Below, piece by piece: positions 18,310 to 27,045 of a DNA stretch of 62,569 nucleotides (positions within the stretch are counted from its first letter, which is position 1; each line of letters begins with the position of its first letter). The stretch is taken from positions 1-62,569 of the forward strand of contig CACAAZ010000004.1 of assembly GCA_902530685.1 (NCBI GenBank). The letters run 5' to 3'. The notes beneath the pieces are model-generated. The model saw only the letters and a list, made by a program, of their open reading frames with translations, made no database searches and was not told where the DNA came from. The DNA is from an uncultured Alphaproteobacteria bacterium. GTDB lineage: Bacteria; Pseudomonadota; Alphaproteobacteria; HIMB59; GCA-002718135. Made by a program: the position numbers and the translations under genes.

Positions 18310-18818
18310 CAAATTTCTCTATCTAGTACTTTTGCAATATCTTTAAAAAAAATTGCAATAGATTGAAGCAACATTAATAAAATACCAAAAGTCATAATTG
18401 ATTTGATTGGCCAAACATATGGTGCCCAAGCTGTAAATAATCTTTGATTTGTTTCTAAGGTATAAGTTAAACTGGAAATTGAACCTATAAGTAAAACTAC
18501 TAAATAAAATATTAGGAACACACTTGTTAGTGAGTCAAGTAGAGCTTTTGTTTTATCTTTTAGTTTACTATAAATTAAATCCATACGAACGTGATCATCT
18601 GTTAGCATTGAATAACCACCACCTAAGAGATAATATCCAGTCATTACAAATTGTGCCATTTCAATAATCCAAATTAATGGTATGTTAATAATGTTTCTTG
18701 TAACAAAAGATAAAATTAGAATGAACATCATAACAAAAACTAAATACATTGTTGCTCTTCCAGTTTTTAGACTAATATAGTCAATGGTATTTACATAGTA
18801 TTTTATTATGCTTGGCAT
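18309..18818 (-). CDS. TRAP transporter small permease (DctQ family)
   Basis: 169 residues with four predicted membrane helices (about 20-45, 50-75, 90-115, 130-155) and the DctQ middle region HVRMDLIYSKL near 85. It is the small membrane subunit that pairs with DctM. It is the first gene of the operon dctQ-dctM-dctP-ligase. Its start is 60 bases from the divergent aldehyde dehydrogenase start, so both promoters must lie in or around that short AT-rich gap. Confidence 0.85.
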   Translation of the reverse strand: MPSIIKYYVNTIDYISLKTGRATMYLVFVMMFILILSFVTRNIINIPLIWIIEMAQFVMTGYYLLGGGYSMLTDDHVRMDLIYSKLKDKTKALLDSLTSVFLIFYLVVLLIGSISSLTYTLETNQRLFTAWAPYVWPIKSIMTFGILLMLLQSIAIFFKDIAKVLDREI

Positions 18819-18878
18819 TTGTTAAATATGTTACTATAGATAATTACATAATAAAGAAAGAATTTCAAAGAGAGAAAT

Positions 18879-20312
18879 ATGGAACAATATAAAAATTTTA
18901 TAGATGGTAAGTGGATAGAGAGTGAGTCAAAAGAAACAATCAAGGTTGATGATCCAGCTAACGGCAAGATTATTGGCGAAATAAGTTGTGCAAAAAAAAC
19001 TGAAGTTGATCTTGCTGTTGATGCAGCGCGACGATCTTTTGAAAGTCGAGTGCTTGTTGACATGCCTTTGTTAGCTAGAGCAAAACTTATGAGGAGAATT
19101 GCAGATGAAACTAGAAAAATTGCTAAAGAAGGTGGTGAGCTTCTTTGTTATGAAAATGGTAAAACTTTAGGAGCAGCAGTGAAAGAATTTACTGATGTTG
19201 CGGATATGTTTGACTATTATGCCGGTCTTACTGATAAGCTTGAAGGTAAAACTATTCCAGTTTCAACTAATGTTTTTGATTATACAGTATTAGAGCCTTT
19301 TGGTGTTTCAGCTCATATTGTTCCATGGAATTATCCATTATCTATGATTGGACGATCATTATCATGCTCATTCGCTACTGGTAACTCAACTATAATAAAA
19401 ACAGCAGAATTAACCCCTTTATCAGCAACAGTTTTTGCAAAGGCATTAACAAATGCTGAAGTGCCTAATGGATTAATTAATATAATATGTGGTTATGGAA
19501 ACGAAGCTGGATCATATTTAGTATCCCATGAGGATGTTAATCATGTCGTGTTTACTGGTTCTGTTGCTACAGGCAAAAAAATTCTACACTCATGTGCCGA
19601 TAAAGCAATTCCCGCTGTGGTTGAACTTGGAGGTAAGTCAGCAGGGATAGTATATCCAGATGCAAACATAGATGACATTCTTTATAGTGCAAGGCATGGA
19701 ATTTTTGGAGTTGCTGGTCAAATATGTACTGCTATGTCCAGACTTGTTGTCCATAAATCAATTAAAGACGAAGTTGTAGATAAACTAGTTGATTTAAGTA
19801 AGTCACTAAAAATTGGCCCAGGTATTGAAAAAGACACTGATCTTACTCCTGTAATATCTGAAAACCAACTTCAAAAGGTTGAAGGTTATGCGCGATCAGG
19901 AATTCAAGAAGGAGCAGAAGCTGCTCATGGCGGTAAAAGAATTGATCGTGATGGTTATTTTATGGAGCCAACAATATTAAATAAAGTAAAACAAGACATG
20001 ACAGTTGCGAGAGAGGAGATATTTGGACCAGTATTATCAATTCTTGAATATGAAGACCAAGATGAAGCAATAAAGATTGCCAATGATACAGATTATGGTT
20101 TGGGAGCCGGTGTTTTTACTAAAGATTTGAAAAAAGCTTCGTGGACAGCTAGCAAGTTAGAGGCAGGCCAAGTATATGTTAATAAATGGTTTACTGGAAA
20201 CCATGCTACTCCTTTTGGAGGGTACAAACAATCTGGCTATAGTAGAGAAAAAGGTATTGATGGATTAAAATCATATCTTCAAGTTAAAAACGTTGGAATA
20301 AGTCTATCTTAA
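18879..20312 (+). CDS. aldehyde dehydrogenase (betaine-aldehyde/semialdehyde type)
   Basis: 477-residue NAD(P) aldehyde dehydrogenase: IVPWNYPLSM with the oxyanion Asn, FTGSVATGKKI cofactor loop, VELGGKSAGIV with the base Glu near 250, GQICTAMSR with the catalytic Cys near 283, and EIFGPVLSILEY. Overall pattern is closest to betaine-aldehyde and gamma-glutamyl-aminoaldehyde type enzymes. That fits the divergent TRAP transporter and gamma-glutamyl ligase: the aldehyde left after oxidation of a glutamylated amine could be its substrate (inference). Its stop shares a TTAA tetranucleotide with the convergent dadA-like gene. Confidence 0.82.
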   Translation: MEQYKNFIDGKWIESESKETIKVDDPANGKIIGEISCAKKTEVDLAVDAARRSFESRVLVDMPLLARAKLMRRIADETRKIAKEGGELLCYENGKTLGAAVKEFTDVADMFDYYAGLTDKLEGKTIPVSTNVFDYTVLEPFGVSAHIVPWNYPLSMIGRSLSCSFATGNSTIIKTAELTPLSATVFAKALTNAEVPNGLINIICGYGNEAGSYLVSHEDVNHVVFTGSVATGKKILHSCADKAIPAVVELGGKSAGIVYPDANIDDILYSARHGIFGVAGQICTAMSRLVVHKSIKDEVVDKLVDLSKSLKIGPGIEKDTDLTPVISENQLQKVEGYARSGIQEGAEAAHGGKRIDRDGYFMEPTILNKVKQDMTVAREEIFGPVLSILEYEDQDEAIKIANDTDYGLGAGVFTKDLKKASWTASKLEAGQVYVNKWFTGNHATPFGGYKQSGYSREKGIDGLKSYLQVKNVGISLS

Positions 20313-21538
20313 AATCTATTTGGTGAGTAAGCTTCAATGTTAATATTAGGAGTCTTATCATTTGATATTGTACTTACTATTTTTCCCGTTATTGCACCTA
20401 GAGTCCAACCTATGTGTTGATGACCGAAAGCATAGATAATATTTTTATTTTTAGATGACGCACCAATAATAGGTAAAGAATCCGGCAGTGTTGGTCTTCT
20501 ACCCATCCATGTTGATTTTATTTCTCCTAGTTGGGGTAAGACTTTTCTGGATTGCCGTTCAATCATTTTAATTCTTTTTAAATTAGGTTTCTTATTTATA
20601 CTTGCTATTTCTACTGTGCCTGCTGCTCTTACTCCATTATGAATTTGAATTAGGTAAAAACCTGACTCGGACCATGCAACAGGTCTTTTAATTAGTTTTT
20701 CATTAGTATTAAAAAGGATATGATATCCTCTCTCTGTATCAAGAGGGAAGTTTTCTCCAAGCATATTAGCAATTTGATTAGACCAAGCTCCTGCACAGAT
20801 AATAATTTTATCAAAATTAATTTTTTTGTTTTCTAAAGATAAATGTATACTATTTTCTTTCTGAATAAGATTAGTTACATTTTGCTTTATGTAGATGCCA
20901 CCTAATTCTAGAAACTTATCAAAAATTTTTATGCTTATTGCTAAAGGATTTGTTGTATGTCTTGATCCAGTAAATAATTGACCTGCATAATAAACATCGG
21001 CAATATTTGGCTCTAATTCTTTAACTTCCTCTTTGCTTAAATTTCTTACCTTAACTCTATTTTTTTTTCTAATGATATTGGCATATTCGTAATCGTGTAA
21101 CGATTTTTTGGTATCAAATAAATATAGATTTTCTTCATGGCTAATATACTCTTGAACATTTACTTCTTTAAATATTTCGTCATAAGATATGTGAGAATGT
21201 TTTAATAAGTTTGTGAGTGAACTAGCTATTTCATCAACTTTTTCTTGTTTACAATTTTTTAAGAAACTTAATGCCCAGGGTAAATTTTTAAGAATATAAA
21301 AAAAATCTACTGTCAGAGGCCCATCTTTTTTTAGAAGCATTTTAGGCACATCCCAAATTAATCCAGGATAGTTCACAGGTACATTAGCATAATCAGCAAA
21401 ACTACATGCATGACCAAAGCTTGTCATCGTGCCAGGGTCTTCTCTATCAATAAGAGTTACATTAAATCCAGATTTTTTTAAAAAATAAGCACTACAAATT
21501 CCAACAATTCCTGCACCAACAACAGCAATACTTTTCAC
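20309..21538 (-). CDS. FAD-dependent D-amino acid dehydrogenase-like oxidoreductase (DadA family)
   Basis: 409 residues. It begins with the FAD-binding IAVVGAGIVGICSAYFL and IDREDPGTMTS, has a middle substrate domain, then GRRPTLPDSLPIIG and FGHQHIGWTLGAITG near the C-terminus, as in DadA. Such enzymes oxidise D-amino acids or secondary amines (including D-hydroxyproline) and pass electrons to the respiratory chain. The start is a GTG at 21538, 4 bases after the stop of the upstream permease, so it is the last gene of the polyamine-type ABC transporter operon. It may oxidise what the transporter imports, or the product of the proline-racemase-family enzyme at 36793. Confidence 0.75.
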   Translation of the reverse strand: MKSIAVVGAGIVGICSAYFLKKSGFNVTLIDREDPGTMTSFGHACSFADYANVPVNYPGLIWDVPKMLLKKDGPLTVDFFYILKNLPWALSFLKNCKQEKVDEIASSLTNLLKHSHISYDEIFKEVNVQEYISHEENLYLFDTKKSLHDYEYANIIRKKNRVKVRNLSKEEVKELEPNIADVYYAGQLFTGSRHTTNPLAISIKIFDKFLELGGIYIKQNVTNLIQKENSIHLSLENKKINFDKIIICAGAWSNQIANMLGENFPLDTERGYHILFNTNEKLIKRPVAWSESGFYLIQIHNGVRAAGTVEIASINKKPNLKRIKMIERQSRKVLPQLGEIKSTWMGRRPTLPDSLPIIGASSKNKNIIYAFGHQHIGWTLGAITGKIVSTISNDKTPNINIEAYSPNRF

Positions 21539-21542
21539 AAAT

Positions 21543-22439
21543 TTATCGAGATTTAATACCTCGAAGTCTCTCAGATCTTCTTCTCAATAGCTCAACAGTT
21601 GTCAATAAAATAATGGAAAGTACGACTAAACAAGTTGCCATACATAAGATGACGGGGCTAATTTCTTGACGTATTCCAGCCCACATTTGTTTTGGTATTG
21701 TAAGCTGATCGATACTTGCCATAAACATTACAATTACAACTTCATCAAATGAAGTAATAAAGGCAAATAAAGCACCAGATATAATTCCTGGTAAAATTAA
21801 TGGCATAATAACTTTAAAAAATGTTCTTAATGGTTTTGCGCCTAAGCTTTGAGAGGCTTTAACCATATTCATATCAAAACCAACTAATGTTGCTGTTACT
21901 GTGATTACAACAAAAGGTGTGGCAAGTGCAACATGGGCCAAAATTACACCAGTAAACGTATAAACAAGATTTATTCTAGCATAAAAAAAGAACATTCCAG
22001 CTGCAGTTATGATTAGAGGGACAATCATAGGTGAAATAAGGATCGACATTATCAAAGCTTTATAAGGCATGTGAGGTCTACTTAATCCAAGAGCTGCCAT
22101 TGTTCCTAGTCCTGTTGCAATAGCAGTGGCTATTATTCCTATATAGAAACTATTTACTGTTCCTACCATCCATTTTGTTGAACAAGGTACAGTAGTTGAA
22201 ACAACATCAGCACTGCAATCACCAATCATATTTCTATACCATCTCGTCGACCAAGCTTCTGGTTCAGGTGGCCATGCTAACATACCTTCTGTAAATACCA
22301 TGAATGGTGAAACACTAAATGATATAGGAACAATAGCAAAGAGTGGAGCTACTAAGAAAAAAAATACGAAAGCACAAAAAAATAAATACGCATAATAGTA
22401 TGTTCTTTGTATTGGTGTTGCGTAACTTGGAAGTGCCAT
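21543..22439 (-). CDS. ABC transporter permease, PotC type
   Basis: 298 residues with six membrane helices and the EAA-type cytoplasmic loop (ASQSLGAKPLRTFFKVIMPLI, near 195-215) that contacts the ATPase. An extra periplasmic segment with a few Cys follows helix 1 (about 55-90). It belongs to the spermidine/putrescine family of ABC permeases. It is one of two permeases in the potA-potD-potB-potC run and starts 2 bases after its partner ends. The substrate is uncertain; polyamine, amino acid betaine or a related cation are all seen for this family. Confidence 0.82.
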   Translation of the reverse strand: MALPSYATPIQRTYYYAYLFFCAFVFFFLVAPLFAIVPISFSVSPFMVFTEGMLAWPPEPEAWSTRWYRNMIGDCSADVVSTTVPCSTKWMVGTVNSFYIGIIATAIATGLGTMAALGLSRPHMPYKALIMSILISPMIVPLIITAAGMFFFYARINLVYTFTGVILAHVALATPFVVITVTATLVGFDMNMVKASQSLGAKPLRTFFKVIMPLILPGIISGALFAFITSFDEVVIVMFMASIDQLTIPKQMWAGIRQEISPVILCMATCLVVLSIILLTTVELLRRRSERLRGIKSR

Positions 22440-22441
22440 TT

Positions 22442-23707
22442 TTATCCTAGTTTAATATTATCTATACCTACTATTTTATTATATAACCAATAAAAAATAA
22501 GCATGAAACCTAAAAGTATTGCTCCAAGTGCAGCTGTTAAGCCCCAATTAAGAGTTGTCTTTAGATGATATGCAATCCAACTGCCTATCAACTTACCATC
22601 TTTTCCTCCTACTAGCTCAGGAGTAATAAAATAACCTATAGCTAAAACAAAAACGAGCAGTCCCCCTGCACTCATTCCAGGAATAGTTTGAGGTAAATAA
22701 ACTTTCCAAAATGCCATTGCTGGTTTAGCCCCTAAATTTTGAGCAGCTCTCATGTGACTTTTAGGAATGACTCTCATAACACTGTATAAAGGCAATATCA
22801 TAAAAGGTAACAATATCTGTGTCATAGCGATTAGAGTACCTGTTTCATTATAAACCATTGAAAGCCTTCCTTCCTCACTAATAATACCTAACCAAACCAA
22901 AACTCCATTTATGACTCCATTCTGTTGGAGCATTACGATCCAAGCAGTTGTTCTAACTAAAAGTGATGTCCAGAAAGGAAGTAAAACAAAGATCATTAGT
23001 AGGTTGCTATACCTTAGAGGTAGATTTGCGAGGAGATGAGCAACTGGAAAACCTAAAATTAAACAAAAAGCTGTAACATAAACACTTACTTTTAAAGTTT
23101 TAATCCAAGTCTGTACGTAAACTCTTCTATTTTCTTCTTGCTGTACAACGTTAAGATTTTCATCAAATGTTCTATCAATAGCATTCCAATAATATATTGA
23201 TGTTGTATTATTAATCATTTGACCCATTGCATACCAATATGTTGGGTCTGCCCATTTTTCATTAGTTTCGATTAAAAACTCTTTGTAGTTATCTGGAAGC
23301 TCATCTTTTTTTACAGCTTTCTTAATTGCTCTTGATGTTTTTTTTATCAAACTTTTCCAACCAGATTTAGAGTAGTTCATTCTAGTTAATGCTCTACCAA
23401 CCTTAACTTTATCGCCAGATGCAAGTTCTTGAAACAAGGCTTTATAGACTTCCTCAGGTGGTAACTCGTCTTTTGATTTGTCCCATTTTCTATATTCCTC
23501 GAATGTTTTTGGGAATACTGTGTTTATCTGGCTATCATCCACACTACGAAGAAGCATATCTCCAATAGGCATGACAAAAGTTACAATTATAAAAAGCAAA
23601 AGGGGAAATACTAATAAGAATGCTCTTATTTTATTTCTTCGCTCAGCTTTTTTTAAACTTTGCTTTAGCGGTACTCCATCAGTAGTTAATAGTTCTGCTG
23701 TAGAAAT
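22442..23707 (-). CDS. ABC transporter permease, PotB type, with apparent ATT start
   Basis: 421 residues if started at the ATT at 23707-23705. The frame is open up to a stop at 23749 and holds no ATG, GTG or TTG until a TTG at 23599 that would cut into helix 1. The extra 36 residues read STAELLTTDGVPLKQSLKKA and then a basic stretch into LLVFPLLLFIIVTF, which is the N-terminus expected for this permease family. A strong AGGAGG lies 4 bases before the ATT. The protein has six helices, a long periplasmic insert (about 60-175) typical of alphaproteobacterial PotB-like permeases, and the EAA loop AAQNLGAKPAMAFWKVYLP. It pairs with the PotC-type permease. Confidence 0.8.
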   Translation of the reverse strand: MSTAELLTTDGVPLKQSLKKAERRNKIRAFLLVFPLLLFIIVTFVMPIGDMLLRSVDDSQINTVFPKTFEEYRKWDKSKDELPPEEVYKALFQELASGDKVKVGRALTRMNYSKSGWKSLIKKTSRAIKKAVKKDELPDNYKEFLIETNEKWADPTYWYAMGQMINNTTSIYYWNAIDRTFDENLNVVQQEENRRVYVQTWIKTLKVSVYVTAFCLILGFPVAHLLANLPLRYSNLLMIFVLLPFWTSLLVRTTAWIVMLQQNGVINGVLVWLGIISEEGRLSMVYNETGTLIAMTQILLPFMILPLYSVMRVIPKSHMRAAQNLGAKPAMAFWKVYLPQTIPGMSAGGLLVFVLAIGYFITPELVGGKDGKLIGSWIAYHLKTTLNWGLTAALGAILLGFMLIFYWLYNKIVGIDNIKLG

Positions 23708-23710
23708 AAA

Positions 23711-23716
23711 ACCTCC
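23711..23716 (-). promoter_or_regulatory. Shine-Dalgarno site deciding the ATT start of the PotB-like gene
   Basis: AGGAGG on the minus strand, 4 bases before ATT. The dctP gene in this window has the same AGGAGG with 4-base spacing before an ATG, so the spacing is normal for this genome. No standard start codon lies within reach. Confidence 0.7.
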
Positions 23717-23724
23717 TAAAATAA

Positions 23725-23748
23725 AAAGGCGAGATAAATCTCGCCTTT
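23725..23748 (-). terminator. stem-loop between binding-protein and permease genes
   Basis: A perfect 10-bp inverted repeat (23725-23734 with 23739-23748, loop of 4) containing a GGCGAGA core and followed on the sense strand by a U-rich tract (TTTTTATTTT), so it has intrinsic-terminator form. It lies 31 bases after the binding-protein stop and right before the ribosome-binding site of the permease. Probably a partial terminator that keeps binding-protein mRNA in excess. Confidence 0.8.
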
Positions 23749-23779
23749 AAATTAAATTATTGTTTTTAATTTATCAAGC

Positions 23780-24883
23780 TTAGTTACCCATCCAAGCTGA
23801 ATAACGTTCATTAATTTCTGCACCGTAGTCTGACCACCATTGTGGATCACTCACGATTGAAACTTTTAAACGCTCTGGCGTGTTAGGCATATGAGGCATA
23901 ATATCTACACCGCCAGGACCCCAAGGCTCATTTGCTTCGATAATTGGAATACCTGATGCTCTCATAGGTCCATAAGTAATGTATTTAGCTTGTTCAGCTT
24001 GTGCTTCAGGAGTTGAAGCATGGAACATAAAGTCAATTGCTGCATCTCTATTAGGAGCTCCAGACATTAGACATAAATATTCTTGGTCTAGTACTTGACC
24101 TTCCCAAATATATTCAAAGTTTGCACCTTCTGCTAAGTTAGCTGCACCTACACGACCGTTATACGCAATAGACATAATAACCTCTCCACTTTTAACAAGT
24201 TCAAGTGGTTGTGCACCTGCTGACCAGAATACAACATCATCTTTAATTGTATCTAGTTTTGCAAAGGCTCTATCAATCGCACCTGTTTGATTAGCTAAAA
24301 CTGTTGGTACTGCGCTTGGCTTTACACCATCTGCTACCATCGCTTTTTCAATTATACCAGTCGCCCACGTATGGACACCTCTTTTACCTGGGAATTTTTC
24401 CACATCAAAGAAGTCAGCAATTGTTGATGGTTTTTCACCTGGGAATGCATCTGGATCAAAGAACACAACATAAGTCCAGAAAATTTGCGGAACACAACAA
24501 TCCCAACCTGAGTGATACTCAAGTCCGTTGTTTTCCATATCTTCTGCCATTGACTCACCGTCAGGACCCGGAGCAGCACCTGCTGCAATTTCTGCTGAAA
24601 TGTCTTCGAAAAGACCTTCATCACAACCTGTGATTGCATCAGACGGTAATGCATCAACTAGATCCCAAGTTACACTTCCACTTTCTACTTGAGCTCTTAC
24701 TTCACCTAAACCTCCGTTGTAGTTTTCAAAGACAATTGAGCTAGGATCAGAATATGTATTAGCATAAGCTTTTTGTTGACTTTCTGTATAAGCACCACCC
24801 CATGATGCAACCGTTACAGCGCTAGCTGCAAAAGGAGCAAAGACAAGTGACACAAATAAGAAGGCTTTTAAAAATTTAGACAT
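23780..24883 (-). CDS. polyamine-type ABC transporter solute-binding protein (PotD family)
   Basis: 367 residues with a Sec signal peptide (cleavage near Ala22 in FAASAVTVASWGG). Mature sequence begins like PotD/PotF-type binding proteins (VASWGGAYTESQQKAYA) and keeps the TWDLVDA and MSIAYNGR motifs of the family. Internal Cys residues (CDEG, CC) are present. It delivers substrate to the two permeases downstream. The gene is visibly richer in G and C at codon third positions than its neighbours, as expected for a highly expressed transporter gene. AGGAGG stands 6 bases before the ATG. The 127 bases upstream are AT-rich with no hairpin I can support. Confidence 0.85.
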   Translation of the reverse strand: MSKFLKAFLFVSLVFAPFAASAVTVASWGGAYTESQQKAYANTYSDPSSIVFENYNGGLGEVRAQVESGSVTWDLVDALPSDAITGCDEGLFEDISAEIAAGAAPGPDGESMAEDMENNGLEYHSGWDCCVPQIFWTYVVFFDPDAFPGEKPSTIADFFDVEKFPGKRGVHTWATGIIEKAMVADGVKPSAVPTVLANQTGAIDRAFAKLDTIKDDVVFWSAGAQPLELVKSGEVIMSIAYNGRVGAANLAEGANFEYIWEGQVLDQEYLCLMSGAPNRDAAIDFMFHASTPEAQAEQAKYITYGPMRASGIPIIEANEPWGPGGVDIMPHMPNTPERLKVSIVSDPQWWSDYGAEINERYSAWMGN

Positions 24884-25010
24884 ATATATCCTCCTATTTT
24901 TAATTAATTAATCTTAAGATTATGTCCGTAATATTTATTGTAATAACATGTTGAAACTTGAAAAAAAAGGGCAAATAACGATAAATTTCTGTAAATTGGT
25001 GTTTGTTTAA

Positions 25011-26096
25011 CTAAATATCCAAAGCTCTTACATCATCAGGATTCCAGCTTAAATTAAGCTTATCTCCCTCTTTGTGACTGAAGCTTCCTTCATTTGGAAC
25101 CTTAACAATAAATTCATTATTTCCACACACATCAAGTCTTGCTCTAATATGATCACCTAAGTAAATTAATTCTTCGATTGTTCCTGAAAAATTGTTTGCT
25201 TCTGATTTTGTGCTATCTATAATAACTCGCTCTGGTCTAATTGAAAGCTGAGTTTTATCTCCAACATTATCAACATTAATCTTCAAAGCTTTAACTGAAC
25301 CATACCCTGATTCTAGATCAACGGTACAAACATTTCCATTAATTTCTTTTACAACTCCATTGAGAGTATTATTTTCTCCAATAAACTTTGCAACAAAAGA
25401 ATTTTCTGGTTTTTCATATAAAATATCTGGTGTAGATAATTGTTGGACAACGCCATCATTAAAAACTGCAATTCTATTAGACATTGTTAATGCTTCACTT
25501 TGATCATGTGTCACATAAACAACAGTTATGCCAATTCTATCGTGAATGTGTTTTATTTCATATTGCATTTGCTCTCTTAGATTTTTATCTAATGCTCCAA
25601 GAGGCTCATCCATTAAAACCAGTCTGGGCTCAAAGACCAATGCTCTAGCTAAGGCTACTCGTTGCTGTTGTCCACCAGATAATTGTGCGGGGAAACGAGT
25701 TCCAAAATTACCTAACTCTACCATATCAAGTGCTTTTTGAACTTTCTCCTTTGTTTCAGATTTAGATATTTTTCGAACTTCAAGAGGAAAGGCTAAATTT
25801 TCTTGAACTGTCATATGTGGAAATAATGCATAATTTTGAAATACCATGCCTATTTCTCTTTCATAGGGAGGTATTTTACTTATTGGCATTGAATCTAAAT
25901 AAATTTCACCATTAGTTGGTGTTTCAAAACCAGCTAACATCATTAATGTTGTAGTTTTGCCAGAACCTGATGGGCCAAGCATAGTTACAAATTCACCCTT
26001 CGCAATATCTAAGTTTAAATTTTTAACAACTAATACCTCGCCATCATAACTCTTATCTATTTTTTTAAATTGAACGAAACTATTATCTTGCTTCAT
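25011..26096 (-). CDS. ABC transporter ATPase, PotA type
   Basis: 361 residues: Walker A GPSGSGKTT near 38-46, Q-loop QNYALFPHMTV near 88, signature LSGGQQQRVALARAL near 139, Walker B LVLMDEPLGALDK near 161, H-loop VTHDQSEA, then a TOBE-type C-terminal domain (from about 240) as in PotA, MalK and UgpC. It powers the importer made of the binding protein and the two permeases downstream. It heads the operon and is divergent from the EamA gene, with 70 bases between starts. Confidence 0.87.
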   Translation of the reverse strand: MKQDNSFVQFKKIDKSYDGEVLVVKNLNLDIAKGEFVTMLGPSGSGKTTTLMMLAGFETPTNGEIYLDSMPISKIPPYEREIGMVFQNYALFPHMTVQENLAFPLEVRKISKSETKEKVQKALDMVELGNFGTRFPAQLSGGQQQRVALARALVFEPRLVLMDEPLGALDKNLREQMQYEIKHIHDRIGITVVYVTHDQSEALTMSNRIAVFNDGVVQQLSTPDILYEKPENSFVAKFIGENNTLNGVVKEINGNVCTVDLESGYGSVKALKINVDNVGDKTQLSIRPERVIIDSTKSEANNFSGTIEELIYLGDHIRARLDVCGNNEFIVKVPNEGSFSHKEGDKLNLSWNPDDVRALDI

Positions 26097-26166
26097 AACC
26101 TAGTATTTGTAAAGACACTTGAATAAAGGTCCAAAAACAAATAGTCAAAAGTTAATTTAATATAAT

Positions 26167-27045
26167 ATGTACTTTTTTGGTGTTTTATTAGCTTTAGCAG
26201 CAGGTATTTTTTTTGGAATTATAGGTCCGATGACAAAATTTTCATATAATGCTGGAGCAACTGTTGAACAAGCAATTTTTTTTCGATTTATAATAGCATC
26301 TTTAATAGTTTTGCCACTTGTCCCTTTTCAAAAAAACCTAATTAGGAATTATTACAAAAATTTTAAAAATTTTATTATTATTTCAATTGGTTCAATTCTA
26401 CTTACATCCGGTTTGCTTATTTCTTTTACCTTAATAGATGTAAGCTTAGCAGTATTAATTTTCTGCTTATATCCAGTCTATGTTTTATTATTTTCAATAT
26501 TTATTGATAAAGAGAAAATTAGACTAGTAATTAAACTTCTTTTTTTAACAACATTTATAGGTTTAATTTTTGTTTTAGGACCATCACTAAATATTCCTAA
26601 TATATATGGTATTTTATGTGCGTTTATTGCATCATTAGGATCTGCAACGATGATAATTACAAATCAAAAAATATCTAAAAAAAAAATACCTCCTATACAA
26701 ATAAATATTTTTGTAAATTTTATTAATTGTATTTTTTTTTATTTAATTTTAAGCTTATTTTTTTCTTTAACAGTTTTCGTAAAACTAAATATATTCATTC
26801 TCATATTATTACCTTCTATAAGTTATAGTATTGCACTTTTAAGTCAATTTTTTGCTATTCCAAAAATAGGTCAATCTAATACCGCATTATTTTTATACTT
26901 AGAACCTGTTGTAGGCGTGCTAGGTGCATATTATCTATTAAGGGAAAAACTTGAATTGTATCAAATTATTGGAGCTTTAGTGGTAATTATAAGTCTTTTG
27001 TTAGCTTCTATTATTAACAATAAAATTAAAAATGTAGTTTCATAA
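26167..27045 (+). CDS. EamA/DMT-family membrane transporter
   Basis: 292 residues, about ten hydrophobic helices arranged as two EamA repeats (roughly 1-140 and 150-285), with the late LFLYLEPVVGVLGAYYLLREKL motif that closes the second repeat in this family. Such proteins export amino acids or other small metabolites. There is no sign of the substrate. It overlaps the convergent M19-family gene by 20 bases at the 3' end. Confidence 0.8.
   Translation: MYFFGVLLALAAGIFFGIIGPMTKFSYNAGATVEQAIFFRFIIASLIVLPLVPFQKNLIRNYYKNFKNFIIISIGSILLTSGLLISFTLIDVSLAVLIFCLYPVYVLLFSIFIDKEKIRLVIKLLFLTTFIGLIFVLGPSLNIPNIYGILCAFIASLGSATMIITNQKISKKKIPPIQINIFVNFINCIFFYLILSLFFSLTVFVKLNIFILILLPSISYSIALLSQFFAIPKIGQSNTALFLYLEPVVGVLGAYYLLREKLELYQIIGALVVIISLLLASIINNKIKNVVS

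Noticed and set aside
18806..19063. 85-codon minus-strand frame overlapping the aldehyde dehydrogenase start
   Set aside because: It lies across the divergent promoter gap and the conserved ALDH N-terminus; no family match or ribosome-binding site.
24304..24657. Open frames of about 100 codons on both strands inside the PotD-like gene
   Set aside because: They are shadows of a well-conserved binding-protein gene whose GC-richer codons leave few stops in other frames.
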